DNA of 64,000 nt from Nissolia schottii (Eukaryota; Streptophyta; Magnoliopsida; Fabales; Fabaceae): positions 150,433 to 214,432 of the forward strand of contig QANU01011218.1 of the NCBI GenBank assembly GCA_003254905.1, written 5' to 3'. Positions 9,854 to 22,300 of the stretch are shown here, piece after piece. Numbering within the stretch: the first letter of the stretch is position 1; every line of letters begins with the position of its first letter. A model generated the notes under the pieces. It had not been told where the DNA came from and did no database searches. It saw nothing but the letters and a program-made list of their open reading frames with translations. The position numbers and the translations under genes were made by a program.

Positions 9854-12800
9854 ATGGCGTGCTGGTGCTCCTCTCCCTCCCCCTCCTCCTCCCCCTCCGC
9901 CACCGCCCGCCGCTTCTCTTCTTACAAGAACTCTCACACTTCTCAATTTCACGTCAAACCCTTCCCATTCCCTTTCTCACCTCCTCCTCCTCCTCCTCCT
10001 CCTCCTCCTCCTTCCCTTCGATTTAGGGTTCCACGCTTCACCACCAATACAAAAATCCCCAATTCACTCCGATTCAAACCATTCACGGTCCGCTGCAACC
10101 CCACCGGCACCGAACAACAAGGACAACTCGACTTCCAAGATCCTCCTCCCTCCTCCGCCGTCGACTGTGTGGGTACCGGCCAAGACGTGGAGTGCGTCAT
10201 CGCCTCACCAAAAGCAGCAGTAGAAGAACGAAACAGCAGCGTGTCGTTATCATCCCCGCGGAAAGAAGAAGAAGGTATCAAACTATGAATGAAAGGAAAC
10301 TGAGAACTGATGATAATAATAATATGTACAAGAGATAATTAAGTGCACTGAGCTAATGATGCTCTTCTGCGCATGCTAATGCAATTTACTTTCTAATTCT
10401 GTCAAATATAAAACTATACAATTGCCTTTGCCAATAGTTTAAGCTTTGGGGAGAGATGACTCTTGTGATATTATTAGAGCCTCTACCACCAAGTGATCGT
10501 GGTACAAAGTATAAAAGTCTATTTGTGCAATGTCCACACTTCACACTCAATGGGCTCATGCATGAGGGCTTCTGTCAAATATTAAACTATACAATTTGAG
10601 AGAGATGGTTCTTATGAAATTCCTTAACTATCTGTAACTGCCAGTAAAAACTCTATTAACTAACTATAACTGCATTTTAACTAACTATAACTACCAATAA
10701 CAGACTCAGTTAACTAACTAACTAATTTTTATCATGTGTGATAGGAGGTGAATCGTTGAAGTGCCTTGCGGAAGGGCTGTGGGAATGGGCGGTGCTGGTG
10801 TCACCATTCTTCTTCTGGGGAACCGCCATGGTGGCGATGAAGGAGGTGATTCCAAAGACGGGGCCATTCTTCGTATCAGCGTTTCGGCTCATCCCTGCTG
10901 GGTTTCTCCTCGTTGGGTTTGCCGCCTCGAGGGGCAGGCCTTTCCCTTCCGGACTCAACGCTTGGCTGTCTATCTCTCTCTTTGCACTCGTTGATGCTGC
11001 TTGCTTTCAGGTCTGTTTGGTTCTTCTGCGCTCTATTCTGAAGAATTTCAAAAAATGCATCTTGGCTTAGAATGAATGGATTTCTTTGTGCAATGTTGAT
11101 TGATTAATTGATTGGTGGCATTCAATGTAAACAGGGTTTTCTTGCAGAAGGGTTGCAGAGGACTTCAGCTGGTTTGGGCAGCGTATGTTGGCAGTTAATC
11201 TCTTAATCATATTTACTATTACTATTACCAGATATATTTTTGATACACTATTAAAATATTTTACACTGTCAACTAATCATATAGTATAATAGTATAGCAT
11301 AATATGTACGAGTTTTGAGGTAGTTATTATAAAAGTTAAACAGTTTTTAAAAGTATTTAATATGTTGTAAAAGCAGTAAAACTGTCTCGTACTTATCGAA
11401 AAAATGTTGAAAAAGCGGTTGAACCACAATCTAGTGGTTCCTCCTTCACCTAGTGAAACAGAAGGACCCGAGTTTGAGTCATAGGGTGGACAAAAAGTCT
11501 CTCTACTGTCATAGTAAAAAAACATTATGTTGAAAAAATTTACTTATTGGGTAACACTTATTCTTTTAGAATTCCTTACCAGGTTTTATATGTTTGTTGC
11601 AACCTTGACGAGAGCTTTGTTTTATATAATCTGACGCCGATGGTGTCTTTGCTGGTGTAGAACATTTAATTAGTGCACAATGGATGAGCCACAATTTCTG
11701 TTGAAACCAGTGAAATTACTCTATAAAGTTCGCTTTGAGTGAACTTTATGTTGATTGAAATTCTACCTTTACAATTCTGACAGCAGAATTTGCTTCTTTC
11801 GTTGACTGTCTGCAGTGGATATATTGCAGGTTATAATTGATTCACAACCTTTGACAGTTGCTGTGCTTGCAGCTTTGTTATTTGGTGAGTCCATTGGGAT
11901 TGTTGGGGCTGCTGGGCTTGTACTTGGTGTCATAGGACTTGTATTACTCGAGGTAAACTTTGATTCTGCAATTAATCTCAATTTTGAAAAATACAACTAC
12001 CTAGTTTAGTGTTTTTTATTTTGAAAAATACTATTTCTCTTGGCCAATTAAATACCTTTTATATGTTTTTTAGTAAAGCAAGCTATAACCAATGCAGTTA
12101 CCCGCCCTATCATTTGATGAAAGCACCAACTTCTCACTATGGGGAAGTGGGGAGTGGTGGATGCTTCTTGCAGCTCAGAGTATGGCAGTTGGCACAGTCA
12201 TGGTTCGGTGGGTCTCCAAGTACTCGGATCCTGTTATGGCAACCGGATGGGTGAGCTTCAAAACTCTTTATGGCTTTGTTGTTTGTTAATTCTATGTGGA
12301 TTGTCATTGTTCCGAATGATTCGTATTCCTTTTTTTAATCTAAAATCAGTATAAATTTATATGTGTGTGTGTATCCTTGCTCTGTTTTGGTGTGTTAGGC
12401 CTCTTTATGTTATAAGTTTTATAAATTAGACAGCGTGGCATTTTTGGGGAATGCAACATGGCATTTTTTGCTTAAGTATGAATTTGGATGTGCCAGACTA
12501 TATTTTATGGCTCATGATTAGTGCTGGACTGATATTTATTTCAGCAAACTTAGCAGATGTTTTTGGTATAGCATGTATCTTAAGAATAGTTTTGAATCTG
12601 AAAGTGGTGAAATTATTGCTATATAGGTCTTTGTTCATATCTTCTTGATTAGTTTATCAAAAGAAAAGTCTTATTGTTTAATAAAAGAGGAAAGGGCAGG
12701 TGAGGGGAAGAAGCTATGTATCAGAAGATATCATGGTTTAAGAACTCTATGTAAGCATAGCTCAAGTGTTTGCAATGTCTGTTGCAGCATATGGTAATTG

Positions 12801-13805
12801 GTGGTCTACCTCTTGTGGTTTTCTCCATTCTTAACAATGATCCTGCTCTCAGTGGGAGTCTTAAAGAGTACAGTTCAACTGATATATTGGCACTCCTCTA
12901 CACATCCATTTTTGGAAGTGCTGTCAGCTATGGCGTGTTCTTTTATAGTGCAACAAAAGGTCTGTATATCTCCTGTCGTGTTATTCCTCTTTGCCTTCTT
13001 TTCCAACAAGTTTTCTTTAATGATACTTAAAATATATACAAATTCAAGCTTCCATGCAAAATCCAAAGTTGGAATGCTTCATTTCTTCTCCGGCATTGTA
13101 ATCAGCGTTATCGACACATCTTTGCCTATTATCTGTACACTCAGAGCTGCAAGATTTCCTTTTGGGTTTTCAAGATCCATATAGAGCCATAAAAAAAAAG
13201 CAGCCTATTGATATTGCATTTCTGATGCACTGCAGGTAGCTTGACCAAGCTCAGCTCGCTTACGTTTTTGACCCCGATGTTTGCTTCAATTTTTGGGTAA
13301 GGCTTCCTTACAATGAAACGGAGTCAAAGAGGATTTCCTAGTCCTTTCACATTTTCAGAATTATGTAATAGAGAGAATAGCAACCAGAAATAAATAACAA
13401 ATGGATGGTGATATAGCTATTCTTCACCAGTAATGTCATTAAGGAGAAGAAAGCACCTTTTACAACTTTAAAACCCTACGTTTTTAGTGGAGAACAACAG
13501 CCTGGTGGCAATGGCGTCCTTCAAAATTTACCAAAGTCGTGTGCCCTCTCAAGGTCATAATTATTTTGTTACACCTTCACCACTCACATTGAAACAATTG
13601 TTATTCCGCTAGTGATTCACACATATTTCAAACTTCAGGTTTGTGTATCTTGGTGAGGCCGTTTCTGTGATTCACCCATTTTTTTTTGCTTTGGTATTTC
13701 AGGTTTCTATATCTTGGTGAGACCTTCACACCTGTACAACTAGTTGGGGCCGCCGTCACTATAGCTTCAATATACATGGTTAATTTCAGAAACACTTCAG
13801 AATGA
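9854..13805 (+). CDS. Chloroplast-targeted EamA/WAT1-related drug/metabolite transporter
   Basis: Eight exons join in frame: 9854-10274, 10745-11010, 11135-11182, 11830-11952, 12098-12250, 12788-12959, 13236-13296, 13703-13805 (stop TGA), giving 448 residues. Exon 1 encodes a Ser/Pro/Arg-rich leader of about 140 residues, low in acidic residues at its start, with a run of 12 prolines; this reads as a plastid transit peptide. Two EamA modules follow at about residues 155-286 and 306-443, each with several hydrophobic helices (for example F-F-F-W-G-T-A-M and G-A-A-V-T-I-A-S-I-Y). The protein is closest to the plant WAT1-related protein predicted as chloroplastic (Arabidopsis At3g02690 type, about 417 residues). 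It probably exports or imports a small metabolite across a plastid envelope membrane; the substrate is unknown. The ATG has a good ACC-ATG-G context. A partial duplicate of exon 8 lies just upstream of it. Confidence 0.88.
9980..10013 (+). repeat. (CCT)n microsatellite coding for poly-proline
   Basis: A CTC/CCT trinucleotide run inside exon 1 of the transporter encodes 12 consecutive prolines in the transit-peptide region. It is prone to length variation without frameshift. Confidence 0.85.
11405..11527 (+). mobile_element. SINE-like insertion in transporter intron 3
   Basis: Contains a B-box-like GAGTTTGAGTCA near 11472 and an upstream A-box-like segment around TAGTGGTTCC. It ends in A-rich sequence (TAAAAAAAC). 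It sits inside the intron 11183-11829 in the sense orientation. Degenerate; boundaries approximate. Confidence 0.4.
13612..13702 (+). repeat. Local tandem duplication containing a partial copy of exon 8
   Basis: The block GTGATTCAC...CAG-G-TTT-G-TGTATCTTGGTGAGGCC (13612-13663) is repeated as GTGATTCACCC...CAG-GTTTCTATATCTTGGTGAGACC from 13667. It includes the splice acceptor and the first seven or so codons of the last exon. Splicing to the upstream acceptor (13638) would add 64 bases, shift the frame and stop at TGA 13718-13720. Confidence 0.75.
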
Positions 13806-15017
13806 GTTATATAGTCAGTTTTCTTTACTGGTTTTTCCATCCTGTTGACACAATGGAAAACGATTGCTCGGGGAGCTAGATATCTGTGCTATGAGCTCAA
13901 ATTGGAATGCTAGTAGCAAGTTTGGACAATAGAGAAGTGGAAATTGATTGATCTACAATCTCGAGCACTTATGATCGTGCTTTATTTCTGTAAATACAAT
14001 TTTGATTAGCTGTTAGTACAGGCCAACCTGTTTGAGTTTCATCCTAGGTATGATATACCAGAAACTTGGTGGGTTGAACTCAAGCTTTATACAGGAATAA
14101 ATTGTTTCCATAAAGGTTTGCTTTGTTGTATATGATGTCTTTTTCATGTTACAATATGACTGAATTAGAATGTAATAATGTATAGACTATGCCTTTTTTG
14201 GTGGAACGTTTGTGTTTGGTGAATCTATTGATCACATGAAAGAAATATGCATAGTGGATCGATCAGTATATCAGCAAAACAGAATGGGCTAAAGTTGTAA
14301 GTTTGTGATATGCAATCGATTTGTTTTTTACACCAAAATTATGAAGTCTTCAATAGGTACCGGATTTTATTTCCATTAATTTAAATTTGGATATACAACT
14401 TCATATTTCCTTCTTAAGTTTTTTAGTTGGTAAAAGATGGATTTGAAAGGGACTGATCCACCTGTTTATGCAATTCCAATTTGAAGACAAAATAAGGAGC
14501 ATGAAGCTACAAGTATGAGAATAACAAAAAGTGTTCATATGGACCAATAATTAATTGAGAGCCCGTTGCAAGTGTGCAACTCCAAATAGAAGTAATGTCA
14601 AACTGAGTATTTAAAGATACAAGATAAAGATGAATTCATTTATCACATCTATGAGAATGCAGCTGTTGTTACAACAGGGATTGTGTGCAGAACCAAGCCT
14701 CTTGGCTCCATCAACATCACTTCCTCCTTCAGATGAAAAATTCTTGTATAAATATAATTGAGCAAGTCTTTTTTATTTGCTTTAACACATTAGTGATGTA
14801 ATACATCATGTATTTTAAGGGGTATAAGGGCCCACTATCATGATATGTCATGTGACCAATGAGTCGGATCAAATAAAAATACTTTTTCTAGGACCAGAAG
14901 CATGCAATAATTTTTTTGAGCGTAATAGTATATCCTTAATAAAGTTGGTAAGACACATATTGTGAGTGCGCCTAAATATGAGGTGTTAGAATTGTATTCA
15001 CATAAGAATCTCTCGCT
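13806..15017. other. 3' flank of the transporter gene and intergenic DNA
   Basis: The first few hundred bases are presumably the 3' UTR of the transporter. No further gene or clear repeat is visible up to the pseudogene fragment. Confidence 0.5.
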
Positions 15018-15400
15018 TCACACAGCACACTCCCTTCCAAGCATAACATCATCTGGTACCCTCTTCCCACATTGATTGGTACTCAATGGAACATTGAATT
15101 CATTCCTAAATGAGCAAGCTTTGGTGACACAATCTGGGAGAGAAACACAAGGTGTGCTCTTCTTGTTGGAAGTTCTGGATATCTTGAAGCAGCAAGGATG
15201 TGTAGCACTGTGGTGCAGGAACCAATAGAGCCTCCTCGGGGTTGCGGTCCACTGTCTTCACGACAACGGTATCAGCCATTGATTGAAGACTCTACTTTGA
15301 CATCTTCTTGTTGCACCTGTCTTGCAATTTGCACTCACATCCTTGTCCCATGCAACTCTTCTGATGGCATTATGGTTCTGCAATGGTGATAGTAAAGCAT
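15018..15400 (-). pseudogene. Broken minus-strand gene fragment of a conserved, unnamed plant family
   Basis: On the minus strand an ATG at 15279 opens a frame containing the words P-Q-C-Y-T-S-L-L-L-Q-D-I-Q-N-F. A one-base frame shift near 15168 continues as C-V-S-L-P-D-C-V-T-K-A-C-S and ends at a TGA (15018-15020). Upstream of that ATG an in-frame TAG (about 15294) separates a Cys-rich piece from the rest. The motif pair resembles a conserved plant protein family of unknown function that I recall only loosely. The frameshift and stop indicate a pseudogene. A plus-strand open frame over the same bases is not coding. Confidence 0.4.
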
Positions 15401-17171
15401 CATCACATAAATCACATCAATTGGTCTAATTACTGTATTGTTTTTTGTGTCTACCACCAATCTCTAGAGTTGAATGAACTTCAAGAAATCTGATTCGAGC
15501 CAAATCAATCCGGTGTAGTAAATAAAGCTCTTCTAGCATAAAAAATAAATAGAATAAGTTTAGCGAAATTAGTTTTGGCGAAAAAAATTTCATAAAAAAG
15601 GAGTGGTGAAAAAAATATATGATGTTTATGAATTGAATTGATTTATAAATCAATTATTATGCATTAAATAGTATGTGGAATGATTAAAAGTTAAAATTAA
15701 CTTGATCAAAATTGAATTTAAGCTTTAAATAATTAAATGAAAATCAATTACCAAAGCTATCGTGCCTCTAATAAAAAATGGACATATGATATCCTGTTTT
15801 AACTAAATAAAATTAGTCCTTTTTCACTTAAGTATTATATTTAACAAAAAAATATTTAAAATTGATTATTTTTTTCCTTTTAATTTGATCTTAAATATAC
15901 CGTTATTTCCAAACAGACCTATCTTTCAATCTAAATAAAGAATTTACATATAAAAATAGTTATTTTGAGAGTAAAAAAAATCAAAATTTAAAAAATAAAA
16001 AATAAGTGAATTTAAATATAAAGTTTGCGATAATGCATAAGTAAAGAAATAAATTAAGTTGATGGTTTTTTTTGTGTAAAATACTCAGACACCTGAGATC
16101 GGTCCTTAACTTGTTGTTTTGATTCTAATGTCCACTTTAGGTCACTTTGTCCACTGATCCCCAATGACTGCGTTGTTGCCATCTTGCTTTCATCAAATGG
16201 GGCGATGAGTTCACGAAGAAGAATCTGGAGGCTACAATGACATTACATTCTACGAAGATCAAATCTATGCTTTGGGAGAGTTGGGCAAGACTGTTTGCGT
16301 TTGGAGATCATAGTTCCAGAGATTGTGTCACCAGATCACTTACCATAGCTCTTTTCCACCACGCATACCTTGTCAAATCATTGGAGGGAGACACGTGGAT
16401 AGTGATTTTTGAACTAGCATGTAGCAGTAACATGTAGAAAAATGCTACTCTTTTTTTTTTTTTAAAGTAATATGTATTATTTGATTTGCTTAACCCAACT
16501 CCGGGGAATGAATACATCAAGAGACACTCTCACGTCTCCTGAAACTCAACAAATACAAGGAATGTCGAGAAGAAAGAGCACTCAACTCATACAAATTTAA
16601 CAATATAGAAATATGTTAATGTGTTGTGCTTAGGCTTACAAAATGTGTACACATTTTTACATGTTCAAATAGCACAATTATAATATACAACAGAATAACG
16701 TTTTTCAGTACTTCAAAACTAATGTCATCGATTGATTAGTTAGTGGTTGATGTTTGTTGATTGTGTTAATATTTTGACCAAGTGGGATTAATTGTTTTCA
16801 AGGTTATTAAAATCAAGATTTTATGTCAGATTAAAAATACAAAATAAAAACATAAAATGTAAAAACATAGTATAAATTGTAGAATCATCCAATTTCACAA
16901 TTTAAATTTGGATCTTACCAACATTTATCATTTCCGGTTAGGTAGTTCTGTCATGTTAATATTAACAAGGTGTGCTTGATTCTTTCATTGTGAATCACTT
17001 TCCAGGTTTTTCTCTTTATTGTCACTTAAAATCTAATTCTTCACTGATTTTTGGACTCCCTCCACTCCACTGTTAGTGGGACCGAATAATGTATATCGGA
17101 ATACTGTAGTTGCTCTTCCATTAGTGTTCTTCTTCTTCTTCCTTCAGGAGAAGAAGGCCTGCGAGACCGGT
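15401..17171. other. AT-rich intergenic DNA
   Basis: No coding exons recognised. It may contain introns of the minus-strand pseudogene, whose likely upstream piece is at 17172-17401. An oligo-T run lies near 16450. Confidence 0.4.
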
Positions 17172-17401
17172 GCCGGTCTTGGCGGCTTTTGTCTTCACAC
17201 AAATCACTTTATGTTGTCATTGGCGTTGGCTTTCATTTTGTCCTCATCAGTGGAACTTGTGTCATTTTCAAAGGGATCAAAATCGTAACTTGTCTCATTC
17301 TTGTTCTGTTTCACTTCTTTGTGCCTCAGTATTTTCCACTTTGGGCTTGGACTCTTAGGATTGTACTTGGTTATGGCAAGAGGGGGAGGTTGTACTTATA
17401 G
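17172..17401 (-). pseudogene. Second minus-strand gene fragment (acidic, low complexity)
   Basis: The minus strand from about 17395 down to 17210 encodes a hydrophilic stretch with Y-N-P-K-S-P-S-P-K-W-K, then K-N-E-T-S-Y-D-F-D-P-F-E-N-D and S-S-T-D-E-D-K-M-K. It stops at a TGA, but a neighbouring frame continues directly (V-I-C-V-K-T-K-A-A-K). This pattern suggests an eroded exon with a one-base shift. Same strand and 2 kb upstream of the fragment at 15018-15400, so both may come from one gene. Family not recognised. Confidence 0.3.
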
Positions 17402-18067
17402 AAGGCCCTTTTTTCTTCTTACTCAAGCATGCACCCATGGAAGTTTTTTGGAGTGGTCCAATGAACTAGAGATGGAGAAAAATATAAAAGGAAGGTAAAA
17501 ATATATATAGCATTGAAGAGGGTGTGGAAACAGTCACAAGAATGAAAAGAAAATGAGATTTTTGAGAGGAAGAGAAAGGTTGTGTGTGTGGATGCTTTAA
17601 AAGAAGATAGTAAAACTTTCTGATCTATGACAGAGAGTGAAGATTCAAAGATGGACAAAACACCGCAGGTTTTGTACTAACAGTGGCAAGTGTATCATAT
17701 TATTCTTAAGCCGACGCATAAAAGTGTTAGATTTATACTTAAGTAATAATCTTTCATTTGTCCAATCAACCCAACTTAAGTACTATTATTTGTACACTAA
17801 TATTAAGAATTGATATCGGTTTATCTACCGAGATGTCCGTTCCTATAAATTTTACATTCCAGATGTTCAATCATGTAAAGTTTATGCTATATACATTCAC
17901 TCCTAGGCATGATAGAGTGTGTTTAATATGAGGTTGCAAAGAAATGTATCTAAGTTTTCATGAGAACCCGAGACAAAGAGTGTGAGATTAGACTATGCTT
18001 ATCCAATTTATTCTAAACACATTAATATTATAGAATAAACACAGTTGGGAGAAATCCTTGTATGGGA
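17402..18067. other. Intergenic DNA without recognisable features
   Basis: AT-rich sequence between the second pseudogene fragment and the element beginning at 18068. I see no gene or repeat boundary in it. Confidence 0.4.
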
Positions 18068-18891
18068 GGCGTGTGGTTCACAAAATTGTTTTTGTTCTCA
18101 GAAATGTTATTCCCAGAAATGCTATTCTTAGAAAAAGCTTTCCTAAAAATATGATTTGAAAGCATTTAGTTTTAAATTGAATTGTTCGCAACATTCTTGG
18201 AAAAACAATATATTTTTTCCAAAAATACCAAAGACAAAAACGATATATGCCAAAGGTAATTCAAGATCAACCGGTGGTGGTCCGGCGTTGATGGCAGTGA
18301 TCCGACATCAATCAACAATGGCCCAACGTCGATTGGGCAATGGTGGCCCAAAGTCAGCCGACGGTAGTCTAGTGTTTTCTAACATTGGTCCAAGGTCAAC
18401 GGTGGTCTAGCATCAGTCAATAGTGGTTTGACGTTGGCCGATGGTAATCCAGCATCAACAATGATAGGCCAACATCGATTAGCAGTGGCTTGACATTGAT
18501 CAATCGACACTGGTCTAACATCAATCGTGGTGGTCCAACATCAGTCACGATGGTAGGCCAACAGTAGCCCAATGCCAGTTGTCATTCAATGGTGGTCAAA
18601 CGCCGATTGGCGATGGTCAGTCACCAGTCAATGGTGGTGGTCCAATTATGATGATGGTTGTCGAGGGTATAAAATTTGGGAGCAATTTGATCTTTTTACA
18701 TTTCACATTTCATTCTCATGCAAATCTAACATTTCCAAAGGGAACGTGAGATTGAAAATAGGTTAAATTTTCATTCTCAAAAATACAAGATACCTATAAA
18801 TATTTTTCTAAACCTTGAACCAAACATAGAAATATTACATTCCCATGATCACATTCCCAAGAATATGAAAAGATTTTATGAACCACACGCC
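18068..18891. mobile_element. Non-autonomous TIR transposon (PIF-like) carrying a minisatellite
   Basis: The element is bounded by a perfect 13-bp terminal inverted repeat GGCGTGTGGTTCA (18068-18080) and TGAACCACACGCC (18879-18891), extended inward by weaker similarity (ACAAAAT/ATTTTAT, GTTATTCCC/ATCACATTCCC). The GGCGTxTGGTTxA terminus is of the type seen in PIF/Harbinger MITEs, and a related end occurs at 36448/36879. The interior has no transposase. Target-site duplication not clear. Confidence 0.6.
18268..18660. repeat. Degenerate about 20-bp minisatellite
   Basis: About 390 bp of imperfect tandem copies of a unit close to GGTGGTCCAACATCAGTCAA, with many substitutions (GACGTTGGCC, GACATCGAT and similar). 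GC content is well above the flanks. It fills the middle of the inverted-repeat-bounded element. Confidence 0.75.
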
Positions 18892-19384
18892 CCATGGTGT
18901 CTGAACATATTAGAGTTTAGTTTCTCACTTTCGAGTGAGGAAATACTATGGAAAACAAATATAAATAAATATTTCAACCACTTGCAGCTTATGCTCATTA
19001 AAGATCCATATTTATTAATTCTGGCAGCCAAGTCCAAATTAGCCTTGTCTAAGAATTACATTCACAAGTAGATAAAAACTATTGCAGATGCAATGCGTCG
19101 ACAAAACACATTAAAAACATTAAATATACAATCTCAACTATTTTCAGCAAAAAGAGAGAAAGCAAAAAAATAATCCAACTATGGAAATAATTTAGCTAAG
19201 GCCAGCCAGTTATTGTCCTTACGGTCACTATGGAGCTGTAACCTTGAGAGCTTTTGCAGGATACATCCATGAGCATGAGTTTTTTGGCAAAGTTCCTTTG
19301 TGGTTTGATAGACAGCTAATCTCATTGCTCATCTGGAAAAGCATGAATAACTTTGACCAGAAAAACAGTGATTGCACATATGAA
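18892..19384. other. TIC40 3' UTR and flank
   Basis: Region downstream of the TIC40 stop codon (minus strand). AT-rich, no other gene. The mature 3' UTR of TIC40 probably occupies part of it. Confidence 0.45.
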
Positions 19385-22300
19385 TCAAGGTGACACTCCA
19401 GGGAAGAGCTCTGATATTTTATTGAAGACATCCATAACCTGAAATGTTAACAGGAAAAAGCAATTATCAGAAATAAAAGCTAAATAATTTTTTTTGAAAA
19501 AGAAAGAAATTATTGACATGTAATAAAAAAAATATAACTTTTATGCACCGTCAATGGAAACACTGACCATCCATTCATATGTTGTTACATGAGACTTTTA
19601 GTAAGTGTGATAGTCAAAAAGTATAAGTAAAAATTCTTGCAATGCATCAAAATTAATCACGTGAAAAAATGAGATGAAAAAATGAGATTAAAAAGTTACG
19701 TTTCTTGGAAAAATGTATAAAACCCAAAACAAGTATTGTTTTTGAAAATAAGTAGCTCCTGAAAATAGGTTTTGTAAAAAATAAAGCTTGTATGATCACT
19801 TTTTTTTTTGAAGCTGAAAAACAAAGCATCCAAAATTGAAGTCAGAGAAGATACGTACCTCCTTATCATTTTGATATTTAGTAATGTTCATTGGATTCTG
19901 TGAGCACTGCAAGAACAAGAAGATACATTTCAGAGTCTTGATATGAAATATTACTAATAATAACGTACTAGAAATAGAACATACATCCATGATTGCTGCT
20001 TGAACTCTGGGATTTTGAAATGCCATTGCAACATCAGGATTGGCCATAATCTTCGAAATGACTTCTTCTGGAGACAGCCCAATTTGATCTGATACAAAAA
20101 AAAAAAAATGTAAATTGTTCAGAGAAGGACAAATGGAGAACGTGCGGTGCGAAGAAATTTCATGCTCAAGCATTAACAACATTCGAAGGGAAACATCTTA
20201 ACTGCACAATCGACAACTAGACTCGTCCAAACATTAAGGAAACCCCAACCCCCCAAAAAAAAAACCAAAGGGAAAGACATCTTACCAAATTGTTGCTTGA
20301 CTTCAGGACTGTTAAGGTCAAAATTTTTCAAGGTGTCCATCATTCGGCTATCCCATTCAGTGCTTCCACCCATGTTGTTTCTGAAATCAAACATGAAGAA
20401 GAATTAGAAAGGGTATATGATATATGAATCTTTACACACCACTTTAGAGAAGTTTACTGTTGTAATGGATAAGAAATATATGCATAGATTTTATCTAACT
20501 GCATCATATAAGATGAAACTTGTCAAGGTGATAGTAATGGCTGAAACCTTGTAACTCACAAGACATACGAATCCTAGCAACACAGAAGCTAAAATAAACC
20601 ATACAAATAATAAGAGAGAAACTGATGAAACTTAAGACAACCACAAAGTCTGTCGGTAAAGACAGGCGCATTTCTCCTCGTAGGTTAGATGGAAGGTTAG
20701 TTAGTGTACAAAAGCAGAAGGAAGACAACCGATTTTTCAATTTCCAAAATGGAAAATTCTGGTGGGTTAAAAGGTAAAGACGTTGAAGAAAGAGAGACAC
20801 ATTTAATTAGTTCATCAAATTCGCCAAATGAGAGGCTAATAACTGGAATGTGTGTTGGACAACCTAAGCACCAGTTGTACTTGAGTGACAAATGAAATGG
20901 ACAACCTGAGCTAATTTTCAGAGAATGATAACTTTTAAAACAGGAAATCATTATCCACCACTGAAGATTTTAGTGTTTGATGAAATGTGTCAAACAAGCT
21001 AATGCAACAAACATTTTTCCAGAAGCGCTTATTTTTCCAAATAATAATTGGGACAATGGTGTCTGTGAATAATGGTGGAGTAAAAACAATCTGCAGAAAC
21101 AATATGAAGAACTTACAGCATTTCTTCAAGTTGTTGACGGTACTGTGGATTCTGCAGCATCCCTATTAAACACAGCAACAGTACTACAATTATTTCCCAT
21201 TGGCCAATAATATTAAAATGTCATATAGAAAACAGTGTGTACTGTTGAAAGAGGCAAACATGATTTTGGCCTACAAACTATTTCAAGTCCGAAACAAATT
21301 CTACCAATGTGGTAACGAATGAAAAAGAATATCCATGTGAAAGCATTATAAACAGACAATATTATAAATGTAGATAGAAAGTGACAACAAGGATATTCAC
21401 CATTGTGGTTTCATATTTACGTCCAAGGTAAAATGCAATAAAAATTACAGTCTGCACAATATTATGAATCTTAAAAATTTTGTTAACCAGCGTAGAACCA
21501 GAAGTCAGAAAACTTATTAAACATAGAGTATTACATTTGAAGGTAGAAGGGTTTCTCATCTCCTCAGGTAAGTATCTGCAATAGTAACAACAAATAATTA
21601 ACTGGGAAAGGTTTTCAAATAATCTAAACAAGCAAATAAATGACATCTATAAATTTCCATCAAGCAATCACAATGCAAAACGCATTGAGGATCAGAGTGA
21701 TGCATAGAGAATCAGAATCACATTGAGAATATAAACTAGCTCCACACAAATTAAAAGGGCATTAGTAGCAAACCAGCTACCCTTTATTTCAGGGATAAAG
21801 AAAGCTTGTAAGAAGGATAGAAAAGAATGCAAAAGATGAGGCTTCCCCTCAAACACCTGAGGCAATGCACCATGAGGAAGTAGTACGGGAACATTTCTAA
21901 GATCACACTGTGATACTAACTACTTCAACCAGTTAGTAAACTTTTTAAATGAATTTAAAACAAGGATCTATTTAAAGCTTAGAACTTATCTTTGTCCATA
22001 TTCAAACTCACACAGCCAGACTAAAATACTTACTAGAAATGCAAAATAATAATCATTAAGATGAAAGGAAGTAATATTACGGATAAACCATCTTCTGCAC
22101 TGTCGGGTCTTCCATCATTTTCTCCAAAGCTTCCACTGACATGGCTGGTTTTCCTATCCAAAAATAACCAAGTGCATATTGAGACTTGTGGTAATCTAGA
22201 CAGCAGGTCACTTAAGGAAGCATTCGAAGAAAAAAAGAAGTCATACCAACAATAGATATTTTGTGATAACAAACAAGGCTAAATTAATTCCAGCTCGTAG

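Noticed and set aside
9949..10281. Minus-strand 110-codon frame with poly-Gly
   Set aside because: Antisense shadow of transporter exon 1; the poly-Gly is the complement of the CCT run.
15198..15389. Plus-strand Cys-rich small protein frame
   Set aside because: The minus strand of the same bases carries the more convincing, though broken, coding sequence, so this frame is a shadow.
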